Notes under the pieces: generated by a model
Databases searched by the model: none
The model's input: only the letters and a program-made list of their open reading frames with translations
What the model was told of the DNA's origin: nothing
In this document: piece by piece, positions 1-12,165 of the stretch
Position numbering within the stretch: position 1 is the stretch's first letter
Layout: the number at the start of each line of letters is the position of its first letter
Program-made: the position numbers and the translations under genes
Source: Arachis hypogaea
Lineage: Eukaryota; Streptophyta; Magnoliopsida; Fabales; Fabaceae
Length of the DNA stretch: 64,000 bases
Direction: 5' to 3'
Assembly: GCF_003086295.3 (NCBI RefSeq)
Contig: NC_092054.1
Coordinates: 13,403,878-13,467,877 of the forward strand

Positions 1-1546
1 ATAGGCTCTGTCCTCTTTAGGATTAGCAAGTTGGCATCACAGTATTTAATAATGTTTTGTGATCAGGTGCATTGTGAATCTGGTTACACGATGTATTTTG
101 CTTTATTAGAATATGTATTTATCATGAGATGCCTGTCTAGTTAAGGTTTGTATCAGTTTGTTTTCACAAACTGGGAATCTGCAGAGGTTCACGAGCAAGT
201 GCTATGTAATGCCATATTTAACATGGTAATATCCCATCTTTGCTGAAATTAATTTATTAGAGAACTAATTCGAATGTAAGAATGGTTTTACAAGCGTTTT
301 TGGTGATAACTCAACTAAGTTGGCTCAAATCCTGCAACAATCACTCACATAACATGTATCTTTTTCGCGTTTTCTCCTTGTATTGTTGATACTTGATACG
401 TTTTTCTTTTAGGCAAATTCTACAGGTGTAGATTTGTGGTGGCAAATGGAGATGAAGACGGTGTAAAATATTTAGGGGCTCATTGGTTTGTGTCGATTTC
501 TGTTTTTATTTGTTGAAAATAATTTTTATTTTCAATTTTTTATATTTTAGAAAACGCAATTGGTTTGTGAAAAGAGAAAAGAGAAGTCAGTCCCAAACGT
601 TGAAAAGAATGAAAATATGTTTGGTTAGTCTATTTTTAAAATGTATTTTTAATATTTTATATTTTAAGATTATAATTTTTATTCAATTATAATTTTAGTT
701 ATTTAATTTTTATTAAGTTAACACTAATTTTTATACAATATTAAATATGAAATAAGTTGTTATTTTAAATTAATTAATTGTATTCATAATAAAAAGAGAT
801 TATTTATTAAAAATAACGATAACAAGTCTAGATTATATTATTTTTTAATATATAGACAAAGTAAAATCACTACTAAAACTAAAAAATAACGTATAAAAGA
901 ACAAGATATAATCATGGCATTTGAAAATATAATGTGAAAGGAATATTTTAAAATGAAAATATTTAAAATTAATATTTTTAAATACAAAAATAAATTATAT
1001 TAATATTAAAAATAAATATAAGGTATAAGTATAAAATAAATAAAGCATACAAAATAAAAATACGTTTGAATTTGATCTTGAAAGGGGAGCGTAGATAAAT
1101 TTACATTGACATCTTTACTCCTGTTGTCAATTTCACTTGGTGTTTTTTTCTTTTTCGTGATCAATGTATAAAAATTTTAGAAAAATACTAAAGTAAAATT
1201 TAAAAGACATTGAAGATTGAAAGAAGTTTGACATAAATAAAATAGTTGAATGTAACAAACAAAAAATAGAAATCAAATTTCATATGATTTTGTATTCTAA
1301 TTTAATTTATAAAAATGGTAAAAATTTGTAAGTCAAACAAAATTGTATGGTATGGACCTCTTCTACCTTTGTAATACTCTTAATTTAGTTCCAAATACTT
1401 TCTTACTTTTCTCTGCATCAATTCTATTTTTGCATTCTCTAAAGAACATATTTCTTGTTCTTCAATCAATCAGATTTTCACTTTTCCTTTATATCCAAAG
1501 CCAAGGTTCTTGTTGATCCATAGCATCTCCATCTTTAGCAAGCATG
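1..1546. other. AT-rich non-coding stretch, no gene recognised
   Basis: I see no convincing gene here. A splice-acceptor-like pyrimidine tract ending in TTTTAG lies near position 413. It is followed by a short open stretch reading FYRCRFVVANGDEDG, which I cannot assign. From about 480 onward the DNA is very AT-rich with many stops in all frames. Given the LON1 remnants that start at 2795 on the plus strand, part of this could be an older LON1 intron, but no LON1 exon upstream of the GHRRTY exon was found. Confidence 0.5.
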
Positions 1547-2745
1547 GCTGCCAATTCGAACAACAGCATTAACAATTTGTTTCAACACAATTTCTCACTC
1601 AAATAAAGGTCACTCAACCCGATTCAAATAAACTCGGAGAGAACAATCACAAAGACATGGGAGCAACAAGCTCTTGCTACCATAAGAGGATAATGTCTAC
1701 AAGATCATTTGCACAAAGAAAAGATTCCACAGCAGTTTGAAAATTAAAAAAAAAAAAAAACAAAGAGCAGGTACTGAATCTGATCAATATACTCAATAGA
1801 TTTAGGATGATTAGAATCTTATATCATGGTTATTGGCTTGGATGGATTTTGTCTTCAAATAAAAAATGGTAGGGTGCACTTATAGTTATCAGATCTGGGA
1901 AAAGATACAAGCTTATTTTTAAGAATCAACAAAATTGAACAATTGAAGAATCAGCTGAAAGGATCAAGGAATAAGGACTCAGCATCAGATTATATTTCCA
2001 AGATCAAAACTATTGCAGATTCTCTAGCAGGTCTTGGAAAACCTCTCAAAGATAAAAAGCAGATACAAGCTAGCTTAGAAGGATGAAATGAAAATTATCA
2101 AATGCTTTTTACAACAATCAACTCAAAACCAGAAACATATACTCCTTGTGAGGTTGAAACTCTCTTGTTAACACATGAAGATATATGCTGGAGAAGTTTA
2201 GAAAACAGAAACTACAATGAGTTTAAGCCAGTCTTGCTTAGTCATCATATCCTATCATTCCAAATTTCAATTGTGGCAATGGAGGGCGTATAGGAGGAAG
2301 AAATGGTGGTAGATCATTCTACCAATCTCCAAAACTATAGTGTCAAGTGTGCAAAAGAATTGGCCATATTGCTTGACACTACTCTCACATATTCAACCAA
2401 GAAATACCACCACCTTCTCAGCCTCAACAATCAAGATTTGACACCTTTGACACTAACTCATCATCCTCTTCATTATCACAAGGCAGTGCTACACCATCTA
2501 TTCCACCACCACTAGCACCATCCTTTCACAATCCATCAGCATATGTTGTTGTGCTTTCTTCTATCACTGACCCTTCATGATATCTCGATTGATTTAGGAG
2601 CTTCAAATCACATAACATCTAATCCTTTAAATTTGCTATCTGGATCAGAATACAATAGTCTTGATCAGGTGCAAATTGGCAATAGAACAGATATCCCTAT
2701 TGCACATGTTAGTCATGCATTGTTATAGCTGATGTGGCTGAAAAA
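1547..2745 (+). pseudogene. Ty1-copia retrotransposon remnant (gag and start of protease)
   Basis: A decayed copia-type polyprotein reads on the plus strand. Around 1935-2215 the gag core is visible (SDYISKIKTIADSLAGLGK, then TYTPCEVETLLLTHE). Near 2343-2385 there is a CCHC-type zinc knuckle (CQVCKRIGHIAWH). Around 2588-2710 comes the start of the protease region (IDLGASNHITSN). In that family the last motif is normally an aspartate followed by S/T-G; here it reads D-L-G, which would destroy the catalytic motif. Several in-frame stops (for example after QASLEG) and frame changes confirm decay. No LTR, integrase or RT was found, so this is a fragment, ending just before a LON1 exon. I infer that it sits in a LON1 intron. 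Confidence 0.75.
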
Positions 2746-3006
2746 AGGTAGCTATATTGGTAGTGTTCTAAATCATGTACACGCCATCTTACAGGGTCAT
2801 CGTAGAACCTATGTTGGTTCTATGTTAGGAAAGATATGGTACAATGCCTTAGGAATGTGGGGACACCCAACCCTCTTGTTTTGATTGATGAGATTGACAA
2901 AGTAATACATTGGTAGTTGGTTCAATTTATTTAAATTGAGTATTCTATTCTCCCTTAGTATGAAATAAATATGCTGCATGATTTTTGTTTTATGGAGCTT
3001 TCTTCC

Positions 3007-3781
3007 ATGAGAAAAGTATAATATGGTCCTTTATGATTCAAGATTCTTTATAAATCATAGCCATTGGATTTTTGAATGGATGACTAAGATTTAAAGCTTT
3101 TATTAATAATATAATAATTATATTTATATTTAAATATTTTTATAAATAACTCTATTTTAAAATTTTATTTTTGTCCTTTATCCTCTCTTTTCATTTTTTT
3201 CTCCGTCACTTCCTTCGCCGTGGCTGCTGTAGTCGCTGAAAGGAGGAGCGCGACTGCCACGAGAAGCCGCCGCCGTCGTCATCTTCGCGGGTTGCCTCTG
3301 CGTGCGCTGTTTTTGCCGACATTCATCCGCGTCTTGCCGTCGCCATCTGTGGAATCGCTAGGCCGTCGCCGTTCGCCACTTCCAGTGTCACCACCAAGTC
3401 AAGAATGAGCTAGAGGGAGAGAAATCCGTTGCAGTCGATGCTATTCAGTGGGGGAGGAAGAGCTGCGACAACGAAGGGGAGCAGGAGCCGTTGCGGTGGT
3501 CACCATCACCGCTGTTGGGTAACAGTGGTCAGAGCTGCCGCTAATAAAATCCGTCGGAATTTCTGTCTGAAAAAATAATAATTAGTTCTAATATATGTTG
3601 GTGGTGCGGTGGTAAGTGTAATGATAGTAATAATAGTTGTTGGAAGAAGATGTGAAAAAAGAAAGATGGTTGTTAAAAAAAAATGTGAGAAGAGGAAGAC
3701 GAAGATATTTACATAATTTATTATTTTATTTTATAATTTTTTTTATTTAGACCACCAAAAAACTAAATATACTTTTCTCAT
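3007..3781. mobile_element. Possible MITE-like element with 14-bp inverted ends
   Basis: The sequence ATGAGAAAAGTATA at 3007-3020 is found exactly inverted at 3768-3781. Between them is a GC-rich block (3190-3560) with an arginine-rich open frame that looks like low-complexity sequence rather than a gene. It lies in the LON1 intron between exons A and B. No target-site duplication could be matched, so the boundaries and the Mutator-like guess are uncertain. Confidence 0.45.
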
Positions 3782-4024
3782 CTAAGACAACTTCTTATTT
3801 TATTTCCTAAATGTTCTTTTAGAATTTAGAAGGATAATTTTGGTATTTATATTTGTTTTATTCAATTGACAGTTAAGCAAAGGACATGCTGGTGATCTAG
3901 CAAGTGTCTTGCTAGAGCTCTTGGATCCGGAGAAGAATGCTAATTTTCTGGACCATTTTCTTGATGTTCCATTGATTTATCAAAGGTAAAATATTTGGTA
4001 GCTCGAATGGCCCCTTTGTATTAT

Positions 4025-4609
4025 TATTTTATTCAAATTTTGTTAATACTTAAAAGAAAATAGGCATTTTAATGTCGCATCGTCAATAAAAATTAAAAAG
4101 AATTGAAAGTAACAAATAAATAAAGAAATGTAAGATACTGGAGGCAAAATAAATTGTAAAAATTAAAATAAATAAAAAATTAAAGAGAAGATGAAGAAAA
4201 AAATGTAAAAGAGAAAAATAAGTAAAAACAGAGAAATTTTATTAATAAAAACAGGAAAGAAACAAATTACAAATGTTTGAGTTCAGAGGAATTACTTAAG
4301 ATTTCCAATTTTACTCTGTGATGCCAATGGACTGAGAGCGTTTTGAGTTTTTAAGTGTTTTCGAGAAAAATTGAACTCCCTACAAAATGTGCCTAAAGCT
4401 TTATTTATAGACTAACGTGAAAATTTGAATGACATCCGTAACTGTCCCCACTCCTCGTTTGATGCCAATTCAAAAAATTAAAATAAATAACCAAACTGTT
4501 AAATGACCTAATTTAATTAAAATAAACATAAATATTATATACAGAAACATCATTATAGGACTAATTTTTTTTCATAATTTTTTATAAAAATAATATTTTT
4601 TGTTTAACA
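4025..4609 (-). repeat. 3' LTR of the Tat-like element
   Basis: This LTR aligns throughout with 21976-22596. The terminal TG...CA has mutated to TA at the plus-strand left end, while the other end keeps CA. It is about 36 bp shorter than its partner because it lacks a short segment present near 22375-22402. Confidence 0.88.
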
Positions 4610-5317
4610 TAATGCCCCAAGATTTTTCACTTGAAGTCATATAGTGATTGAAAGTGAAAAAACCTTGTTATTTATAGCAATAAAAGTATATATAAGCATG
4701 TATTTATTTATTCTTTTAAATTTATTACTATTTTTTATTTTATATATATATATATATTATTTATTCTTGTTAGTTCCATTTTTATCTATCTCTTTTCTAT
4801 TGTTGATTTAGAGAAACCCTAACCCCTCCAAAAATGGTGTGAATAATATCTCTTGTATTATCTATGAGTACTAGAATCTTACTCTTATTCTGAAGAGCAT
4901 TCTCTTTTTTTCTTTTATATTTCTTGACTCAAATTAAGATTTGACTTTCAAACCCTTATTCTTCAATTCTACTATTTTTTTTTTATGTTTGTTTTCTTAA
5001 TTTGATTATGAGCTAATTATATTATTTGATATATTGCTGATATTTATAATTATAGATGGATATTTTTTTTTTAATTATGATCTTGTTCAATATGTTCTCT
5101 GTTCTTTAAATTACATATATGCTCTACTGTATTAAATTTTATGAAGCAAAAATTACAGATTACTTTTTTGGGTATGTTCATGTGGGCTGGAATTCAAATA
5201 CTTTTTATCTTAGTCTTTTTGAATTGAAAAAATGGTAGAATATTCTATTTTCAAAGAGGCATCTCTTCTTTTTTATCCTATTGTAAATTTGTGATAAAAT
5301 CCCAAATAGATAGGCTA

Positions 5318-5412
<95 letters not shown>

Positions 5413-5603
5413 CATGAGTATTGGCAAGCAGTATTAAGTCTTGTTCCATGTTAAGTCCTTATTTACTGATTAAACCAAATTAAACCCATATAAGCTCAAC
5501 TTTTATTAATTTCTTATGTATTGCTTTCTACCTTTACAGCTTGTTTGTTGATTGTTGACAACCTCGACACCCAATACTTGGATTTTTTTAATCTATACTC
5601 TTA
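4610..5603. other. Non-coding 3' region of the Tat-like element
   Basis: This lies between the 3' LTR and the antisense ORF. It is AT-rich with no ORF of note. It includes the polypurine tract at 4610-4622 (on the minus strand) and the (AT)n tract listed separately. Confidence 0.6.
5320..5408. repeat. (AT)n microsatellite
   Basis: About 44 uninterrupted AT dinucleotides. Such tracts are highly variable in length, and the assembled length may be approximate. Confidence 0.97.
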
Positions 5604-6983
5604 TGGCAACCTCAAGCCACCATCTATCAACAAGTCCTCCTTCTTCATCTAAAGTGGTCATTTGTGATAAGTCTGTTGTCAAAAATGGCAAAGATTTTGC
5701 TCCTGAACCAGAGGCCTCAAAATAAAAAATATGGGATCTCAGGTGCTACTCCCTTTCACCATTGACGGTGAAGACTCAGCTTTTATCGGCCCTATTATCT
5801 CTCCCAAAGTCGCAAACAAGATAAAAAATTCTTTTCCTGGTTATTCTCAAAGAAAATTCGTCGCTTTTCAAGACTCTATTCCCATTGGATATTTCGGCTC
5901 AAACAACAGGCTATTCAGAAATTCCCAAAGACCAACATTGAAGGTTACCGTACTTGGTTAGATAGGGTTGAAACTGAGAAGATGACCCTGTAGAAAGAGA
6001 TTGAAATATATGATCTAATTCAACTTAGTAAAAACTCTTACAATGTCAATTCAGGACTAATGGGAGATGCATTGTATTTTTAGGATGAGACTTCTCATAC
6101 TTTTTCATACCTCATACGGTATGATTACGCCTACTTCTGGATGTAACCGCTATAACTGGCCTACCTCCCTTGTGAGAGGAAATTTTAACTACTACCAAGT
6201 CGACCACAGGAGTTAAGTATGCCATTGATATCTCTTCCACCACCTACCAGAGCTTCATTCTCAATAACAAAGGTCAAGATGAAGAACCTGTTTCTGATAA
6301 TGAGCACATAGCATTTCGTCTCTATTGGTTGAGCGGCGTTGTTTTCTGTACCCGGAGTATTCAAGTCGAAGTCTCTTATCTCCCGTTAGCCATTATGTTA
6401 GCTAAAGATAGGAAGTTGTGTTTAGCCAAATTATTTCTAACTGGACTGTATCTCACTCTAGATTGGATCACAGACCTTATGAGGGAGAAGAAGAGAATCA
6501 CTAATGTTGACGATCCCATTTCGTTCTTTCAATTGTGGCTGTCTGTCATTTTTAGTCTGAGCTACAACCGTGTTTGATCCAAAAAGGTCCTACAGATTCT
6601 GTGGTTGCAGGACACCATCTGCTCAACTTAGTTTTTCCTGACAAGTTGATGGCCTCACATGATAAAATGAAACACTTCTTCCATGCTTTCTATTACTTAT
6701 CAGAGAAGGACCACAACATCAATTTAACTCCTTTTGCTAATTGTCAAACTGGTCCAGAATGGTTGACGCGATCTCTTACCCCAGTTAAGATTTCACAAAA
6801 GGAAAGTATCACTATCTGGTCACAATTCTTGATTCCCCAACAACTTTTTGCTGGATTCCCAGGTAAAGATGACCTAAGAACAACAGACTACATGCCAAAT
6901 GCCATTTCTAGACAGTTTGGGTTAGCTCAAGCCATTTCGTCCTCTTACCATCTTTAAGAGTCTCAATCTTTGCATATCAAAGC

Positions 6984-9230
6984 TGTAACATCCCAACTTT
7001 TTGAATCAAGTCATTTTTGTTAATAACTAATTAATTAATTAAAATGGTAATGATTTAAGATTTGAATTTAAAATTTAAACATATGAAAGCACTAGTGGTA
7101 GTAAATCTCTAACCGACAGTAAACAACCTTTTAAAACATAGTCATAACTAATTCTATATTTATTAGATTTGAATGATATTTTGTTATATGAAAAGATAAG
7201 AATACTAGCTCTATTCCTTAAGTTGAGTATAAAATCAAATTCAAATTAAATTAGGTAGATAAATCGGTTACAAGTTCATAGTAGAAAATCGCGCTCTTAT
7301 CAGCCAACCTGATATACTAACAGTATTTTGAAAATATCTCAAGTTGTGGTTATCCGATTGACTTCGTTTAAGATTAGTTTTAAAGATAATTCAATTCTAT
7401 ATAAATTTGTTTCTAATAGCTAATTCCAAATTCCAAACTTAGAAAAAGTTATAGGGCTCACAAAGTGACGATTCAGATTGAAGATTTCACCTAAATGCCT
7501 CCTAACATAATCTGCACATACCTGAGAGCTATTTGATCCTTCCTTTCTCATTCTATTCCTTTTTTCTATACAAAACATTCTAGTATACATAAATTCTAGT
7601 CATGAAACAAGTCTCTCTTCATTAACAAACCGCATCTATTTGCATCGGAATACCTAGCGGAACTTCACTCGAGGTAGGGGGTTTTGTGATAATTTTATAT
7701 GTCATATCTTAAATATTTTTTTTATATAGATGTTAGCATTGCATGTCATGATATAATGTCTCTTTCCTTCATATCTTATGTGCATTAAAGAACTGAGGGA
7801 ATGATCCTTCAGTAAGAGAAGGTGACCCCTAAAGAAAAGATAATCGAGATGATCCTTCGGTAAGGGAAGGTGATCGGCAAACCTTTGGGATAAGAACCTT
7901 CGGTAAAGGAAGCGAACTATCCCATCAATTTTATATAATAAGATATCTTTGTTGATATAACTCTTTTCTTGTGTATGTCTAAATAACCTTGACTGTAAAT
8001 TGAACTGAGGGAATGATCCTTCGGTAAGGGAAGGTGACCTCCAAAGACAAGATATCGATATGATCCTTCGGTAAGGGAAGGTGATCGATCGAGATGATCC
8101 TTCGATAAGGGAATGTGATCGCCAAAACGTTTGGGATAAGAACCTTCGGTAAGGGAAGGGGACTCCCACCTTTTATACCGGTTTGAGCTCAATACCTTCC
8201 ATAAAAGCTACGAGAAAAAGTAATGAAAAGTGCAATAAAAAGTGTGATCATGATTGTTCTTCTTTTATCCTTTTTAATTTATGATTATGTTTATTATTTC
8301 ATTCAAAGATCCTTCTTTTATCCAAAGTTCGTTTTTGTTCGATTGGTGATATTGTTTAAGATCTTTATTTTATTCAGATCTATTCTATTTGACTTATCTA
8401 TGCCAAAGTTACTATTCTTCTCTTGTTTATTATTTATTTTGCCTTGTTTTATGGCCTATGAAGACATCATACCAAAGTTTATGAGTTTATATTATATGTT
8501 TTAACGCTATAGGCATTTTGTATGCATTACACATGTCATAACATAAGTAAATGAGAAGCATCTAAAAGTCACACAACTCCGACTAATCAAGACTTTTGAA
8601 AATAATAATTGAACAACATTGCATCATCATTGTTTTTATTTTAAAACTCGGAGTGGCTGGAGATGGATACGATGATACCATATAGATAAACTACTGAGAA
8701 ACTTTTGTTTCTCACCCCTCTCTCCGTACCATCTTCAGGAACGATACAGTACGAAGCAATACAGTTGAGGTGAAAAGACAAGTGCACTAGTGGGAGCAAG
8801 CTATCGAGGACGTAGATACAAAATATTAAACGTTTACCTTAAGAAGGAAGAATATGCGATTGTTTTAGCCATAGTTAAACAAATTAAGAGAATTAAGATT
8901 TTTTATGTGTCTTGTTTTATCCTTATTGACTGATTGCAATTGTAACTATTATATTTCTTTTTTTATTTGGTATGAGTAAAGCTTGTCATTGTTGTACCTT
9001 CATAATTTAGCACACTGGTTTTTTATGTTAGTATTTGTAAATCCACTTATATTTTTTAACTAGTAACTTTTCTAATAAAAACTAATTATTCAATATTTTT
9101 ATCTATAAATTATTTTATATAAATATTTCACATTTGTTTTAAGAGAAAAATTTCGCAAGATTTTGAATATCATCTACTAAATATAATCCAAATAAAGCTT
9201 AACTCAGTTTAAAAGTATTAGGGTGTTACA
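6984..9230 (+). repeat. LTR 1 of the LARD-like element
   Basis: Direct copy of 9925-12165. It contains a cluster (7790-8165) of short repeats of the type CCTTCGGTAAGGGAAGGTGA. These create spurious overlapping minus-strand ORFs that I do not consider genes. A 93-codon plus-strand ORF (8223-8504), hydrophobic and rich in F/I/L, is conserved in both LTRs but shows no coding features I recognise. Confidence 0.93.
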
Positions 9231-9924
9231 TTTTGGTATCAGAGCAATTTGATCCCATAGGGCCATATTCTATGTTTGCCAGATTAAATTATTATCATTT
9301 AGTTATAATTAGGGTTATACAATGAAATCTTTTCTATGTGATATGTAATCATCTAATAGTCAAGGTTAGTGTGCCCCCTAAAATTTTTTGTTTGAGCCTT
9401 ATTGTCATAACTATTTGATCAAAATGTGCATGTGTTAAAGGTCAAAATATGGATTGTCTAAGAACACCCTACTCATATTTAAAGACATAGAAAAATGCAC
9501 ATGAGACATTCTCAATATATATATATATTTAAAAAATAGTAGAAAATTATGTTTTATTACCTTTTTATATATGTTTGGCATGCGTCATGTTCTATTCTAT
9601 TATTTATCATCTATATTGTTGTCGTATGATGCCCTATTATCTTTATAGCATTATTCCTTTCTTTCCTTCTTTTACATGCATACAATATGTTTATCATCCA
9701 AGTTTTCATATGCAAATTCATTTTTTTAAGGTCTTTTTACCGAGAGTACATGCATGTCTTTGTGTTTTCTTGATTGAACTTACTTATGTTGGAACTATCA
9801 TATATGATATATCCCTATAGAAAGAAAATGTAGATAAAATCTACTAGGATAAGTTAGGTTGAATTAGTATCTTCTTAGGAGACACGAATTTTGAGGACAA
9901 AATTTTTTTTTAAAGGGGTGAGAA
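9231..9924 (+). other. Internal region of the LARD-like element
   Basis: It holds the tRNA-Met primer-binding site at its left end and the polypurine tract at its right end. No gag, protease or RT motif was found in any frame. The 81-codon plus-strand ORF at 9575-9820 is not recognisable. Confidence 0.8.
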
Positions 9925-12165
9925 TGTAACATCCCAATTTTTTGAATCAAGTCATTTTTTTAATAACTAATTAATTAATTAAAATGATAATTATTTAAGA
10001 TTTGAATTTAAAATTTAAACATATAAAAGAACTAGTGGTAGTAAATCTCTAACCGACAGTAAACAACCTTTTAAAACATAGTCATAACTAATTCTACATT
10101 TATTAGATTTGAATGATATTTTGTTATATGAAAAGATAATAATACTAGCTCTATTCCTTAAGTTGAGTATAAAATCAAATTCAAATTAAATTAGGTAGAT
10201 AAATCGGTTACAAGTTCAGAGTAGAAAATCGCGCTCTTATCAGCCAGCCTGATATACTAACAGTATTTCAAAAATATCTCAAGTTGTTATTATCCGATTG
10301 ACTTCGTTTAAGTTTCATTTTAAAGATAATTAAATTTTCTATAAATTTGTTTCTAATAGCTAATTCCAAATTCCAAACTTAGAAAAAGTTATAGGGCTCA
10401 CAAAGTGACGATTCAGATTGAAGATTTCACATAAATGCCTCCTAACATAATCTGCACATACCTGAGAGCTATTTGATCCTTCCTTTCTCATTCTATTCCC
10501 TTTTTTATACAAAACATTCTAGTATACACAAAGTCTAGTCATGAAACAAGTCTCTCTTCACTAACAAACCACATCTATTTGCATCGGAATACCTAGCGGA
10601 ACTTCACTCGAGGTAGGGGTTTTGTGATAATTTTATATGTCATATCTTAAATGTTTTTTTATATAGATGTTAGCATTGCATGTCATGATATAATATCTCT
10701 TTCCTTCATATCTTATGTGCATTAAAGAACTGAGGGAATGATCCTTCGGTAAGAGAAGGTGACCCCTAAAGAAAAGATAATCGAGATGATCCTTCGGTAA
10801 GGGAAGGTGATCGGCAAACCTTTGGGATAAGAACCTTCGGTAAGGGAAGGGGACTATCCCATCAATTTTATATAATAAGATATCTTTGTTGATATAACTC
10901 TTTTCTTGTGTATGTCTAAATAACCTTGATTGTAAATTGAACTGAGGGAATGATCCTTCGGTAAGGGAAGGTGACCCCAAAGACAAGATATCGATATGAT
11001 CCTTCGGTAAGGGAAGGTGATCGATCGAGATGATCCTTCGATAAGGGAATGTGATCGCCAAAACGTTTGGGATAAGAACCTTCGGTAAGGGAAGGGGACT
11101 CCCACTTTTTATACCGGTTTGAGCTCAATACCTTCCATAAAAGTTATGAGAAAAAGTAATGAAAAGTGCAATAAAAAGTGTGATCATGATTGTTATTCTT
11201 TTATCCTTTTTAATTTATGATTATGTTTATTATTTCATTCAAAGATCCTTCTTTTATCCAAAGTTCATTTTTGTTCGATTGGTGATATTGTTTAAGATCT
11301 TTATTTTATTCAGATCTATTCTATTTGACTTATCTATGCCAATGTTACTATTCTTCTCTTGTTTATTATTTATTTTGCCTTGTTTTATGGCTTATGAGGA
11401 CATCATACCAAATTTTATGAGTTTATATTATATGTTTTAACGCTATAGGCATTTTGTATGCATTACACATGTCATAACATAAGTAAATGAGAAGCATCTA
11501 AAAGTCACACCACTCCGACTAATCAAGACTTTTGAAAATAATAATTGAACAACATTGCATCATCACTGTTTTTATTTTAAAACTCGGAGTGGCTGGAGAT
11601 GGATACGATGACACTATATAGATAAACTACTGAGAAACTTTTATTTCTCACCCCTCTCTCCGTACCATCTTCAGGAACGATACAGTACGAAGCAATACAG
11701 TTGAGGTGAAAAGACAGGTGCACTAGTGGGAGCAAGCTATCGAGGACGTAGATACAAAACATTAAACGTTTACCTTAAGAAGGAAGAATATGCGATTGTT
11801 TTAGCCATAGTTAAACAAATTAAGAGAATTAGGATTTTTTATGTGTCTTGTTTTATCCTTATTGACTGATTGCAATTGTAACTATTATATTTCTTTTTTT
11901 ATTTGGTATGAGTAAAGCTTGTCATTGTTGTACCTTCATAATTTAGCACACCGATTTTTCATGTTAGTATTTTCAAATCCACTTATTTTTTCAACTAGTA
12001 ACTATTCTAATAAAAACTAATTATTCAATATTTTTATCTATAAATTATTTTATATAAATATTTCCCATTTGTTTTAAGAGAAAAATTTCGCAAGATTTTG
12101 AATATCATCTACTAAATATAATCCAAATAAAGCTTAACTCAGTTTAAAAGTATTAGGGTGTTACA
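9925..12165 (+). repeat. LTR 2 of the LARD-like element
   Basis: Direct copy of LTR 1, with the same CCTTCGGTAAGGGAAGG repeat cluster at 10730-11100. It ends TGTTACA at 12165, followed by the aaagc duplication. Confidence 0.93.

Larger units (their letters stand above)
6984..12165. mobile_element. LARD-like non-autonomous LTR retrotransposon with 2.24-kb LTRs
   Basis: Two nearly identical long LTRs (6984-9230 and 9925-12165) begin TGTAACATCCC and end GGGTGTTACA. They flank only 694 bp of internal DNA. The target duplication aaagc is at 6979-6983 and 12166-12170. Directly after LTR 1 is a primer-binding site, TGGTATCAGAGC, matching the 3' end of initiator tRNA-Met. Before LTR 2 is the purine tract AAAGGGGTGAGAA. 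The internal part has no gag or pol, so transposition would need proteins from another element. The LTRs differ by only a few per cent by eye, so the insertion is much younger than the Tat-like element it sits in. Confidence 0.95.

Noticed and set aside
7702..8192. Overlapping minus-strand ORFs of 155 and 91 codons, and their twins at 10633-11128
   Set aside because: They come from the GGTAAGGGAAGG repeats within the LTRs (peptides like 'PLPKDH' repeated) and are open in several frames at once.
8223..8504. 93-codon hydrophobic ORF repeated at 11159-11440
   Set aside because: Conserved only because the LTRs are duplicates; composition is T-rich and no family is recognised. It is kept as a remark, not as a gene.
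9231..9260. Possible tRNA gene because of TGGTATCAGAGC
   Set aside because: It is only the 12-base complement of a tRNA 3' end, i.e. a retrotransposon primer-binding site; no tRNA fold surrounds it.
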